Source: Centroberyx gerrardi
Taxonomy: Eukaryota; Chordata; Actinopteri; Beryciformes; Berycidae
DNA: 64,000 bases
Assembly: GCF_048128805.1 (NCBI RefSeq)
Contig: NC_135999.1
Location: 22,704,159-22,768,158, forward strand
Direction of reading: 5' to 3'
Position numbers and translations under genes: made by a program. Positions 45,840-58,655 of the stretch are shown in pieces. The notes under the pieces were generated by a model. The model was not told where the DNA came from. It saw nothing but the letters and a program-made list of their open reading frames with translations, and searched no databases. The number at the start of each line of letters is the position of its first letter. Within the stretch, counting starts at the first letter, position 1.

Positions 45840-48235
45840 ACTGTCTTGTCATACCAGTGTGCAAGTATGCTGCTGCGTGTCAATAGCACCTTACACATTT
45901 CCCCTACAACCACATGAAATCACCACAGTGTTGCCACGGGAAACAGATTATAAACGAGTTGCCTAACATTAGCCAGCATCCAGATACAGTATCTGTTCTG
46001 CAGAGTGGGCCTTAATGGAGTCAGCAGTGCATGTCATCCCTTTAGTAGAGTTGATCGGTTTGTTTTGTTCCTTTTCTAACATTACTTTGAATCTTTTAAT
46101 GTGTTACACAAATAGATTTTAGTTTTTAGAAGCACTGCTATTCAGAAATGTATAGTTGTATTATTTTATTATTGTTATGATGATGATGATTATTGTCTCT
46201 TCAGACATCTTCAACATCTGAGAGATTTTTTTTTAAAAAGCATATCGAGTTCTGCATTAGTGCATGCATGCAGGTGCTTGTGCGTGCACACAGCCACACA
46301 CACACACACATGCACACACACAATTTTGCTACAGAGAACCAGTTGAAAGGGGATTGTCCCTTTGTCTGGAGATGAATAGAAACAAAAACAACATCAACAA
46401 CTCACTTCCCCATTCGAAAACCTTCAATTCAACACCATGTGATAGGAGAGGAAGATAATGGACAACTCTTTTTTTTACATTTGCCACATCTAGGGCCATA
46501 ACTAATGCCTTGTCATATTCATAGAGGAAGCAGGCTCAGCTAAGACCACATTCATCCTCATACACAGACCAAGTCCACATTACTTTGTACATGACACCAA
46601 TTATGGTAATCGCCGTGCCTTCTTTAACATTCACAATGTCAACTAAACAGAATCAATCACACTCTCACCAAGTGCAGTAAATGTGCAGGAATGTCTAGGT
46701 GACATTTGTGCAGGGACACAGTGACAACTGGCAGAGTTTCAGGACACAGTGGCACAAAAAACAACCTCAGGACCTCACAAACAGATGCCACAGCCAAGGA
46801 AGCAGTGTGCTTACGATATGCATCTAAAGATAAGAGAAGAGCTGCAGAACAAACCACAGAACAGTGTACAGCAAAGAAACTGTATGTTAGAGGTGCCAGA
46901 GTCGGGATGAGAGGCTCTCTCACATACATGATCCAAGAAGCATTAAATATTGTTTTTTTTTGTTTTTAAATACTCCAGCTTAACACAACCCTGAAATGAT
47001 CTAAAACAGCAACAAATATTAACATTGTATACTGTAAAATACTGTTTTGTCTGATAAATCTGTCTGATAAATATCCATCATGTCCTATGTGTACATGTCT
47101 ACAGGAGACACCCTCGGTGGTTTTCTTGCCCTGGCATGCCAGGCAGCCTCTTATCAGGCCTAATATATCCTTAGCAAATATTTCCAGACTCTACCATTAC
47201 ATGACTTACGTATGTGAGTGTGTGTCTTATGCATGTGCAGACATATATGGTTGTGTGTAGAGGAGGAGTGGCATAACACATTTCTATAGGAGCTAGCAGC
47301 CTATGTTGCAAACTCAGAGCTCCTCATATTTCCTTACAGGTGGAGCGTGCCAAGAGATGAGTTATCTATGGAGGTTAAGAATCTATTGCCTCAATACATG
47401 GCATTGTGGGAGCCATAATCATGTAGCTACGCCTCTGTTTCACACCTAGAGAGGAGAGAGATCATGGGAGCGATATTAAACACACTTTGAATTGGAAATG
47501 TTGGCCTCTTAACTGATGAGCTACTGATAACTGATAACTACACATGACTACCTGCTATGAACGACTGACTAATTCTTCATAAATTGCTGTGTGACTTTGT
47601 AATCCTCTCTTTTTAATCTCTGCCACCCCAAGAGTTCAGGACAAAAGGTTGCTGTTTTTTTGGGCTTTTTTTTTCAAACTGGCTGATAAAGTACAGCGAG
47701 TGCAGTTGTGTTCTCTTCACACAGACTCACACAAACACGAACACACATGCAGACACACACACACACACACACACACATCCCAGTAGCTCGGTCAGTGGAA
47801 AAGTACTGGACAAAGCAGAGAGCCCTGCAACCCACACCGGTCCTGACTTGCTCCAGCTACCCAAACAATGGTTCAAAACAAAGGTGATGGGTGCCAACTC
47901 AGTGTATTAAATGACACACAGGGATACTGTTCGACAATGTGGGTAAGATCCAACTGTCATTCTATCACTCAATGCATACATTATGTTCTCACTTATGACA
48001 GCTTTACTAGCATGTGAATGTTGGCTGTATGTCAACCCTACAGCCTTTCAATGCCATAGGGTTGACAATGCCTTCGTTGTAAATGTCATTAGGAGGCGTA
48101 AGTAAAAACTCCAACCAACAAATTCCTTCCCCAGCATCATGTTTCAACTGGAAATACATCAAATTAGTGAAGTGCAGATGCCATTTCATCAGGCCTTTAA
48201 TAAAGAAATGATGAGCAAGTAGCTCTTCCTCAGAC
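45840..48235. other. Intergenic or intronic sequence with nothing recognised
   Basis: I see short CA runs (about 46,295-46,322 and 47,753-47,777) and no exons, tRNAs or identifiable mobile elements. The frames at 46193-46458 and 46657-46969 lack domains. Confidence 0.55.
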
Positions 48236-51200
48236 TTACAGCATCATGGCGGCCACCGTGTTTTGTTTTTAGCTCTGTCAGCCGGCTCTACGTTACATTT
48301 CTTAACATTTTAACCCATTGAAATAGATTTTAGCGGTTTTATTTGTTTAACACTATTTTATCACAGCTCCATTGGTTTTACGAGATTTCCCAATTGGGTT
48401 TTCTTTTTATTGGACTATATTCTGCCAGCTTGATAGCCAAGCCGCCCCGGCTATTTGCTTGGCTAGGTTCGCCTTTAGCCTGTGGCCAAGCTGAACAAAG
48501 TGAACTTCAACTATGCCCTGTGAGTACTGTGTACTGCTTCAGAAAGCAAACAGGAATATTACTAACCTCAAGGAAGACATTCGACGGCTCTCTGATGAAT
48601 TACAGAAGAAAGACTCACTTCTGTCCAGCTTTATGGATGTGGCTTCTGGGCAGTCTAAACGGATTGCTACCCTCAGCTCAGCCATCCACGACACAGTCCT
48701 GTGGGACCCTTCCACTTGTCCACGACCTTCCTCCTGCTCAACACCCAACCATCAGTCGTCCTGGGCAGAGGTGGTGGCCCGCGGCGGAAAGAGAGATCCG
48801 GTCAGGGCTGCCCCACCACCTCGCTTAAATCTCTCGAACCGCTATGCGATGTTCACCAGGCTGATGCCCCTGCGGTCACGATCCCACCTGACCTGGACCC
48901 CTCCCTTGCAATGGCACCTGCTGACACTGCTGCTTCTTCACCACCGGTGGCTAGGATCGACCGTGGGAAAGCCAAATAAGCGCCCCCCTCCCCGGGCAAT
49001 GACCTCCTCTTCCCATCGTAAGATGCTGAAGGAGGCCGTGATCTGATGCTCTGGAGGTCTTCCTCGCTCCGAGCCAGCAGGATTTCACTCCCCAAGAGTG
49101 ATGCCACCTCCTCGCCACAACACTTTCCACAGCTTCCGGCCTCGCTACATGATAGTCGTCGCTGCTCCCTCGACGGCCCCTTATCACAGCCACAGCCAAC
49201 AACCCTCATCATCGGGGACTCCATCATCAGGGACGTCAAGTCCAGGTCGGCGGTGACCCACTGCCTTCCTGGAGCTAAGGTAACTGATGTTATCGCCGAA
49301 CTTACTGGCCTACTAACTCTGTACCCCTCTGTATGTACGGTCGTCATTCACGCTGGCACTAATGACATCCCACGTCGACAATCTGAACTATTGAAACGGG
49401 ATTTTTATCTTCTTTTTAACGCACTAAAGTCCAGTGGAAAGGATATCTTTATCTCCGGCCCCCTCAGTCTTAATCCTTCTAGACCTGAGTGCAGCTTTTG
49501 ACACCGTAGATCATGCTATTTTAATTGAGCGCCTTGAACAGTGGGTAGGTATCTCAGACTTAGCACTGAGTTGGCTTAAATCCTATTTATCTAATCGGAC
49601 TTTCTCTGTCACAATAGGCAAGTCATCGTCGACCACAGTAGACATCACCTGTGGGGTTCCACAGGGCTCAATTCTTGGCCCCATCCTCTTCTCCCTCTAC
49701 ATGCTTCCACTTGGTCATATAATTCGTAAGCATAATGTTTCCTTTCACAGCTATGCTGACGACACACAGTTATATCTACCCTTAAGACATAATGATCCCA
49801 ACTGCTTTAATACTCTCAGAAACTGTCTCAAGGACATTAAGTGTTGGATGTCACAAAACTTTCTTCAGTTAAATGAAAGCAAAACTGAAATAGTCTTATT
49901 CGGGCAGCCCAACGCAAGAAATCTTATTTTACATGATCTTGGTGACTTATCATCTAATATAAAGCCTGTGGCCAGAAACTTAGGAGTGATTTTTGACAGT
50001 GACCTGACTTTCGAGGAGCAGGTAAAGAGAGTCGTGCAGTCCTGCTTCCTTCAACTAAGAAATGTATCAAAAATCAAGTCATTTTTATCTCATGCTGATT
50101 TAGAGAAGGTAATTCATGCTTTTATTTCATCTCGTCTAGACTATTGCAACTCTCTCTATACCTGCCTCAGTCAAAAAGCAATCTCACGTCTCCAGCTTGT
50201 TCAAAATGCTGCAGCTAGAATTTTAACTGGCACTAAACGTAGAGACCATATTACCCCAGTCTTAGCACATCTGCACTGGCTACCAGTAAGATTTAGAATT
50301 GATTTTAAGATTTTACTGATTACATTTAAAGCACAGAAAGGTCTAGCCCCTAGCTATATTGCTGACCTTTTAACTCTTTATGAGCCGGAACGCAGCCTTT
50401 GATCCTCAGGCAAGGCCCTTTTGGTTGTTCCACAGTCTAGGCTCAAGACTAAAGGTGACTGCACTTTCTCTATTAGGGCGCCTAGACTTTGGAATGACCT
50501 GCCTGAGGAAATTAGGCTAGCTAAATCAGTTTAATCTTTTAAATCCCTTCTGAAAACACACTTATATAAACAGGCTTTTATCGCTGGGGTGGCATTGAAC
50601 TGGTCGGGGAGTGCAGCCGGGGCATTGATGGTGTTGCGGACTGCTGCCTCTGTTTTCAGGTGGCTGTTCTGTTCTTCGGACTTTCTGTTCATCGGTAGTC
50701 CTCTGTTCGCGGCGGTGGGGACCTGGCGGCTGGAGTGCCTGGGGTCTGCGGGGCTGTCGCTGCTGCGCATGGGGGATTCTTTGATGGGCGGGGGGTTTGG
50801 GGAGTGGAGCAGTCGTTTGGAGTGGAGGTACAGTATTGGTTTGTGGCATTGTCGGTGTCATTGTTGGCTGTATTTCTGATCGGTTTGGTGCTGCCCTGGT
50901 GGATTGGGGTATCTGTCTCTTTCGGGGGCATGGAGATTTCTTGGTGGTTCCGGACTCTTGAACGGTAGTGTAGCCTACTTGTACCTGTATCTCCATTTTA
51001 TTGCTTTCTTGTGTTTTGGCACACACTTTTATTTAAAGTTCCATCTGTTTTTAATTGTATCTCTGTTTGTTTGTTTGTTTTTAATTGTACCTGTTTATCT
51101 CTTGTATTACCTTTTATTCCTATTTTTTATAATTTCTTTTCGGCACATACTTTTATGTAAAGTTCAATCTGTTTTTAATTGTATCTCTGTTTGTGTGTTT

Positions 51201-51326
51201 TTAGTTGTACCTGTTTACCTCATATATTACCTTTTATTCCTATTTTCTATTATTGCGGCTTTTGGGTTTTATTGTATGTAAAGCACTTTGTAAACATTGT
51301 TTTTAGAAAAGTGCTATATAAATAAA

Positions 51327-51360
<34 letters not shown>
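48236..51360 (+). mobile_element. L2-type LINE with internal deletion
   Basis: The 5' end is near the GCATCATGGCGGCCACCGTG segment and the 3' end is GTGCTATATAAATAAAGTTA plus (ATT)n at 51,331-51,360, the fish L2 tail. ORF1 starts at 48513 with a coiled coil (ITNLKEDIRRLSDELQKKDS), then in another frame a lipase/esterase domain of SGNH type (LIIGDSIIRDV, VIHAGTNDIPRR), as known for L2/CR1 ORF1 proteins. At about 49,465 the esterase runs straight into reverse transcriptase motif A (ILLDLSAAFDTVDHAILIER). The end of the esterase, the APE endonuclease and the RT fingers are therefore missing. RT continues through TCGVPQGSILGPILFSLYML, SYADDTQLYLPL, FLQLNESKTEIVLFG and LGVIFDSDLTFEEQ to a stop at 50,403. 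Confidence 0.88.
49434..50402 (+). pseudogene. L2 reverse transcriptase, palm and thumb portion (322 codons)
   Basis: This open frame contains RT motif A (LSAAFDTVDH), motif B (GVPQGSILGP), motif C (YADDTQLY) and the LARNLGVIFDS-like and LDYCNSLY segments. It lacks N-terminal RT motifs because of the deletion. It is part of the LINE, not a host gene, and the frame is uninterrupted until its final codon. Confidence 0.85.
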
Positions 51361-51361
<1 letters not shown>

Positions 51362-52985
51362 TGGCAACAAAGCAAGTCATAGCCGCTGGCAGGGACGCAA
51401 AAGACAAGGATACAACTAATGTTAACTTATTTGTAACCAACATGAAAGAAAAGTGCTTATTGAAAAACACCCCTCTTTTTGTTACAATAAACTATTTTGA
51501 TCTTGAGTCACGGTCACAGTGGGCTATTCCACTTCTAGTGTGATTTTGCCACTTGACCTTAAGCTCATTTTCCTTGCCATTGCATCAGTAGCCCATGCAT
51601 GCATACTTTTCCCAGCCCCAACTTTAAGGTAATATATAGAAAGGATGGATTAAAAAGGGAGGGGGTTGGGATTTAGGGGGCCCCCATGCTTGCCTTTGCC
51701 CAGGGCCCCCAAATCACTAAGTCTGCCCCTGGCCACTGGATAACTGCACCATGACAGTGATACCCACTCTTCTAGCAAACACCATGGCAGTTCACTGACA
51801 GACGTTCAAGCTAATTGTGGCTAAGCAGGGCTGGTGCGGGACTGGGTACCTGGACTGAAGTTTTACTGCAGAGTGGATGTCACTTCTCAAATGACTCGGG
51901 GGTGTGTGACATCTCAGACCAGCTGCTGAAGGCCAGCAAACAGGCCAACATCACTAGGAGAGTGGATCTGGGTTGAGGCTATGCAAAAGGACTGCATGCC
52001 TAGACTGGGTTGGGGTCAATTCCAATTCACCTGAGGAAACTGAGGAATTGAAATTTGAAAAAGAGGGGGAGACAGAAAGGGAAATAATGAGGAGAGTAAA
52101 GTGGGCTGCTCATACCACCCTCTCTAGGTTTCTGGTCCTTACAGAGCTTAGGTCCTTACGAGCTAGCTAACCCCCCAAAAAATAAGTTAAATTTACCCCA
52201 ATAATAATGGGTGTGACCCAAACATGAATTAGCATTACATCACTTCAAGAGCAGCAACAACGTTAGCTCTGACGCTAACTCAACACTACCATGCAGAAGG
52301 CTTTTTTTTCCAACACGTTACTATAATATTTCAGTATGCCAGTCTGTCTAGGTCTCATATAACGGAAAGAAACACCTGCAGGACAGCAGCACGCACGAGC
52401 CACGCCCAACTTAAACCAAAACAAACGCAGTCTGCATCATCACACATTACTAAATTCATGTAACTTCATGCCTATCTGAGTATCAGTAGTTATACGGGCT
52501 TTACCCTCCAGCGGCCGGACGCTTTTGGTTGTCATTTATTGTTAGACAGTTTTTGATTTGCCTCGACGACTCTTCTTGGCGGACAGTTCACTTCGACATC
52601 AAACTAGCAAGAATAAAAAAAAATAGGACTTCCGGTCAGTATTTTCAAAATAAAACCATTTTAGTATGAAGCAGCGTTGGTAGGTAGGTTGCAGCGTTTT
52701 GGAGTAATAAAAAAATACGACAGGAATTTGTAGCAAATTAAAATTGCAACAAAGACTTGACAAAACTTGACATTTCAATTATATTTTTTTCCCTTTGTTT
52801 TCTTTATTTTGTTTGTGTTCTTTTCTACCCCTTCTTTACTCATCTTGACTGTGCCCAGATGGAATTTGAATGTTGTGTGATGCTTTCAGTTTTCTAACTG
52901 CTACCAATTAGGTGAATACAATTAATCCCTTACTTTGAAAAGTGAGCTCCTCTCTCTGATAATTAGAGGTGTTGATTGCATCCAC
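51361..52985. other. Intergenic region upstream of the thymosin gene
   Basis: No coding exon is recognised. A slightly CpG-richer patch at about 52,370-52,610 contains a minus-strand donor-like GGAGGGTAAAGCC near 52,500. It could be the untranslated first exon and promoter of slc25a51, but this is speculative. The 51,640-51,720 stretch (GGGGGCCCCCATGC) looks like an old repeat of unknown type. Confidence 0.4.
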
Positions 52986-52989
52986 CTGT

Positions 52990-52998
52990 TATAAATAG
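52990..52998 (+). promoter_or_regulatory. TATA box of the beta-thymosin gene
   Basis: TATAAATAG lies about 90 bases before a good splice donor (GAAAG|GTAAAG at 53079/53080). That fits an untranslated first exon of roughly 50-60 bases starting near 53,020-53,025, the usual structure of vertebrate beta-thymosin genes. Confidence 0.7.
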
Positions 52999-53487
52999 AG
53001 TGAAAGAGGTATGAAGAGGATGGTCCATTCCTTCCCCTGGAGGACTGGCTGTTTGAAGTGTTGTCTGCTACAGTGAAAGGTAAAGTTGTTGTTTTTTTCT
53101 TTTAGTGGGAACTTGTGTTTTTGTAATGGGCAGTGATTTGTTATCAAGTGCCTGTATGACCGGTTTCTTTCACATAGTCAAACCTGCCTTGTCAAATAAA
53201 AAAGCCCAGTACAATTATGCCTAGCTTAGAAATGAAAGGCCCTAAGCTCAAGGCATAACTTGAATGGATTTCTTACCTTGAATACCAGACAACAGAAATA
53301 TACAATGCCAGAGAAAAGAGTGTTAGTATCTGCTGAGGTGGTTTTTGGCTGTGCGCCTTCCTCGGCCTGTAACTATAGTTGTCCTTTGAAGTATGCTGGG
53401 TAAGAAGTCCTTACTAAACCTCCTTTGTTTGAAATTTGGACTGTTTTATGGCAGTATGCCCTTTCCTCTTTCAGAACTGTGCGGTGA

Positions 53488-53944
<457 letters not shown>

Positions 53945-54029
53945 TCCTGGGCATCTGAGCCTCCATACTCGGCACCTGAAGATGACTTATCCACTCAGTG
54001 TTTACTGTCCACCTGAGAAATTGTGACTG

Positions 54030-54035
54030 AATAAA
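54030..54035 (+). terminator. Thymosin polyadenylation signal
   Basis: AATAAA lies in GACTGAATAAAACG, 86 bases after the stop codon, followed by a GTGTGGGGTG/T-run element. Confidence 0.85.
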
Positions 54036-54040
54036 ACGAA

Positions 54041-54867
54041 TGGAAAATGGGATTGTGTGGGGTGTTTTTTTTTTTTTGTCTTCAATTATCTAATATGAAT
54101 AGACGGCTTATCTTTTGTGAAAGCCTGCAGGTGATTTGCTCTAATCACATGCTCTTATTGCAGTGGCTGATCCAATGGACTAAAGTAGTAAGATATTGAC
54201 TCAAAAGTGACCAAGAATCGAGAATTAACACCCGACAGTCTCAACAACTGTATGTTGTGAGCAAAACAAAACTTGTATTCCACACAGCGTACAAAGATGA
54301 CCTAACAGGTGTAAGAGCACGGAACCTGGACTTCAGCAATTGGCAAACGAGTAATGGTCTGAGTCACCCTGTTTCTTACATCACTGCCCCTATTCTTTAT
54401 TCGTGCTTTTGTCCACCCACTGTATCAGCTACTAGAACTTTGCCAGTAGTCTAAATGAATCTAGGCAAAGTATGTGAAGTTGACTGTTTCTGACAAAACT
54501 AATTTCTACTTACAACTCAGGAAAACATTGTGCAGTGTTTGTTGGATGGTGAACCTCATGCAAGTGTTGCATAATTCACTAACAAGTAAAAACAACGCTA
54601 TAAAACTCCACAGTAGTCTTGTTTCAACCTTTTATTCTGACAGAACATCACCCCATTGGGATTTACATAATGATTAAAAAGTAGGACCTTGCCAAGTGGC
54701 AAGAAAGAACAGCCTTCACTAAAGCTCAGTATACAAACAAGTCACAAGAACCAACATGCATAATAAAACCAAATACATTTGATGGGGGGGACAGACATAG
54801 AATTCATTACCTATCTTATATAATGGGCTTTATATTAAATCAATTATAAAATAGTGTAATTTTGAGC
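54041..54867. other. Intergenic sequence with nothing recognised
   Basis: No exon, RNA gene or repeat that I can name. It is ordinary AT-rich sequence. Confidence 0.6.
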
Positions 54868-54871
54868 TTAA

Positions 54872-55332
54872 AGTCGAGATGAAACGGCATTTCGAGAGTA
54901 TCTAACTTCCGTATCGTGACGTATTTCCGAGTGAAACAGGAAAGACAGGTGGGACATAACGTTGGGAGGAATTTGATTTGAACGTTGAAAAGTGGGTGTG
55001 TCATAACACCCGAAGACACACCGAAGTACCGTGCTGTTGCTAGCTAGCTAACTAATGAATCTTAGTCTCTTAGCTCTGTGCGCTAAAAGTTGAAGATTGA
55101 TTGATGGGTGGATGTCATGATATTATTGGTTGAAATTAGTTACGGGCATGCTTACGTAAGCACACGGCATATTTTGTTTTACAGGAAGAAAACATGATTG
55201 AATTTTGATATAAGAATACAATGAAATTGATTTTTGGTATTTTTTTTGGCATATATTGTTAAATAGGTGCACAGTATGACCGGGGATGTGATCTAAAAGG
55301 GTTAAAAAGGCATTTTTCATTTCATCTCGTCT
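54872..55332. mobile_element. TTAA-flanked MITE (Kolobok- or piggyBac-like), 461 bp
   Basis: TTAA at 54868-54871 and at 55333-55336 flank inverted ends AGTCGAGATGAAACG and, read inward from the right, AGACGAGATGAAATG (13 of 15 identical). TTAA target duplication is diagnostic of piggyBac and Kolobok elements; the ends do not start CC, so Kolobok is more likely. It contains no ORF of note. Confidence 0.75.
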
Positions 55333-55339
55333 TTAAGGA

Positions 55340-56900
55340 TGAGGTTTGACAATTTCTGTTTTTCACTGAGTAACCCAATTTAGAAGTGCAATGTTTATGA
55401 TCAAAGTGAAATGTGCAATATACGTACACTCCATTTGTCAGGTATTGCAAACATTCACATTATGGACGGTTTGCTGAGGATTGTTAGTAATGCCTAGATA
55501 GACAATCTTGAAGGGCAGGAGTGCTATAGGTTCTGATAAGTGCATTTATTCAAACGTGTGTAACTTTTTCATGTGGCACGTCTACAAGCTACATGTCTTC
55601 AGGTTCAGCATTGATCCAAGAGAATTGGTGCCCAATGGTTTGAATAAGGCCGAAGGTGAATTCATTTTACATTCAATGTTCTTAAAAGTCTTGAGATAAA
55701 ATACACAATCTTTGTGTTTTTCTTTGTCTAAAACTTTTTGGTTACACAATGCATAATGGTAAACTTTGATAAAAACATAAATATAAACTTTATATGATAA
55801 GGCTGTACAGTACAACAGTATAATACAGGTACAAATCACATAATCACACATGTATAAAAAGATGCATGTGATGTTTTCTGCATGCATCCTCCTGTTTTGA
55901 AACAATTTGTTCTGTGCAATTAGTCTTTGGAAAATTACAGTTTTTTTTACATTCATATGCTTTGGTTGGAAGTTAGAATCATAAGTAGAACTGTAATATT
56001 TTTAAAGCCAACATTACCACACAGAGGTATTTGAAACATAGCAACTACATTACACACCCATTTGATGTTGTTCAGCGATAACTGTTGACATTTGAGTGAC
56101 AATTTCCAATGAAATTACAAGGTTTGGTAGAGGAAGGCTTTCTGACTGTCACTTATTACTAGTAGGAATCACCAAACTACTATGTAGGCTCAGTACGAAA
56201 CAACATACAGTAAATAACCTCAAGGCTCATCATTGTCTCATGTCTGTTTGTTTGTTTGAGCAGTATCTAATTAATTTTCACATCTTAGCTGCGCAAACTT
56301 TCTCACAACTCCCAGGGGGAAAAAAAAAAACGAGCCCATTGTAAACTACAGCTTTGCATATATAACCATAGAAAACAACTATACAATACAAAATCATTTA
56401 CAAACTGTGAAAGGTTATTGTTTATATCTCTAGGACCTTTCCAGACTGGTGGAGGAGAAGAAAGAGGAGGAGAAATTGGAGGAAAGGAATGGGTGAGGAG
56501 GAGGAGGAGGAGGAGGAGGAGGGAGATGTCTGGCATTCTTTCTCTCTGTGCATTGTTTTATTTATCACGTTAACAAGTGGCAGCTTTTAACTCTGGAGCC
56601 CATCCCACCGGGGGAATGAGCTAAAAACTACTGCCTGGGGTAACTGCGGCTCAGTGGGACATTGAGATCCTGCGTTGGCAGGGACTGCAGTGTTGGCTCT
56701 CACTGCCCCGGGGAATATTAAACATAGCAAAAAGAGCAAAGAAGGATAATGAGTATTTATAAAGCCTGAAATAGTGTTTGTGTCACTTCAGTTCAAGCGT
56801 TGGTGGTTGCCATTTGTGGTTTTCATTATTTCTTGCATGCGCTATTAGTTTTTACCATGGCACAGTCACCAGAGCACAAGAACCAAACTCAGGTCCGTCA
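55340..56900. other. Intergenic sequence with simple repeats
   Basis: An AGG/GGA run lies at about 56,490-56,521. The segment near 56,255-56,315 (GAGCAGTATCTAATTAATTT, CACATCTTAG, CACAACTCCCA) resembles part of the duplicated unit described next and may be a third, very decayed copy. Otherwise nothing recognised. Confidence 0.45.
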
Positions 56901-56929
56901 GGGTGACGCTTCACTCCAAGGAGGTTTGT

Positions 56930-57550
56930 TCCTCCTCTATACCTGGGTGCTGTCAGGCTTCCTCACAGTGTGGTAAAAATATATATATTTAAGCAAAACG
57001 TCTGCACTTTATTGAGCCGTATCCAATTAAGAAAAGGAGGCAAAAGTTGTATTGTGAAAATGTAGCTATAAATCTTCACATCTTAGATATGATTTTTCAC
57101 ACAGCTCCCATAATCCTCTTCTCGTATGCAAATTAATTTTTATGTTTAATGACGGGAGAACTTCTGGGTTCTTCACCTGTTAGTTTGCCTGGACTGCTGC
57201 AATACAGTGATGTATGATGATATATAGCTAAATATGTTGGTCATCGTAAAAACAACGCATACTCTAGCATTTTATAGTAAATCACATTGCTGTATAAGCA
57301 GTGCCTCTACGTATGTATGTATGTATGTAATATGTTATAAGCCACCTTTGCTAACGATCAATTTTCTAACATTAACTAGCAAGCCAAGTAGCTTTACTGT
57401 TACTGTATTCTCCACAAACGAGATTGAGGCAGCTGATCAACTAGGGAGCCAGAAAGCTGAGATCACATTCAAATAAACTGCAAAACAATTATATGTATAT
57501 GTCGTTTTCACCAATGCGCTGTGGAGCTGCACAGGATCTGTACTTGTTCA
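56930..57550. repeat. Diverged direct repeat, copy A (about 600 bp)
   Basis: It matches copy B at 57,970-58,560 over its whole length with substitutions and indels. Landmarks: CTCCCATAATCC (57,105 versus 58,155), TGGACTGCTGCAATACAGTG, and GCTGAGATCACATTCAAATA followed by AACTGC (57,456 versus 58,464). The offset drifts from about 1,050 to 1,008 bases. Confidence 0.85.
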
Positions 57551-57969
57551 TGATGTTGTTCTTTGGGTTGCTTTTTTTTTGTTCTCGCGTAAAAGACGAC
57601 CCTGTCATGCTGAATATGGTTGCAAATAGTTTGCAGAAATTCACATTGAGAGAGAAGTTAGCTTTACGGCGCACTTGCAGCGTCATGAGACGTGCCTCTT
57701 GTGAGCCACACCCAGAGGTGCTTTATGTTTATTCACAAAGGGTTGAAGAAGATGACTTTTTGCGTTCCATTTTCTGAGAGCGTGTGATTGAACAAGCTGT
57801 TGCCCTCCCCGAGGAAAGGAAAATATATTAATAATGAAAACACATTTTGTTTATGTGGTTTGTAATCTAGATTTTGTCATAATTTCTGTTTGGTTGAACA
57901 GTTCCTTTGGGATGGAGTGTTTCTTGTGCGTGTGTCTTTTAGCCACAGAGCAGTGGTCTTCAACAGGGG

Positions 57970-58560
57970 TGAGACACTTCCTCCCTCTATACTTGGGCGC
58001 TATCAAACTTTGTCAAGGTAAAAATAATTTTCAGTAAATCTGTACAAATCTACAAGTCTGTTCTTTATTGAGCAGTATCTAATTAAAGGAGGTAAAAGTT
58101 GTATTATTGTGAACATTTAACTTTAAATCTTCACATCGTAGGTTTTTCAAACAACTCCCATAATCCTTTTCTCGTATGCAAATGAATTTCGATGACATCA
58201 CATGTTGGTTGAACTTGCATCTGGGTTCTTTGTGTGGACTGCTGCAATACAGTGATGCATGACGATATATATAGCTAAATTTTTTGATGATCTTAAAACA
58301 ACACATACTCTGGCATTTTATAATGAAACAGATTGTTGTATAATCAGTATCTCTATGTATGTATGTAATATGTTATTATAAGCTATTTTTGTCTCACTTG
58401 CTAACGCAAACTAGCTAGCTAGGTAGATTAATGTACTGTAATTCTCCATAGAGGAGCCAGAGAGCTGAGATCACATTCAAATAAACTGCTAATTTAGGCC
58501 TATATGTCATCGCCACCAATACACCGTGGGACTGTACAGAATCCGTACTTGATGTCCAAC
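57970..58560. repeat. Diverged direct repeat, copy B (about 600 bp)
   Basis: This is the partner of copy A, ending about 95 bases from the stop codon of the SLC5A7-like gene. Both copies carry a minus-strand CTCAATAAAG (58,064-58,069 in copy B), so copy B may form the 3' UTR and poly(A) signal of that gene. I see no coding potential and no recognisable transposon ends. Confidence 0.85.
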
Positions 58561-58655
58561 CTTTGCCGTTGTTCCCCCTCTGCGAACTCCTGCTAGGCAG
58601 ACAAACAAAATGTCTGCCTCCGGCGCCCATCTTCTTTCTCTCTCTGTGAGTCTCC

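Noticed and set aside
57493-57777. 94-codon plus-strand frame between the duplicated blocks
   Set aside because: It begins inside copy A of the repeat, has no domain and no counterpart in copy B.
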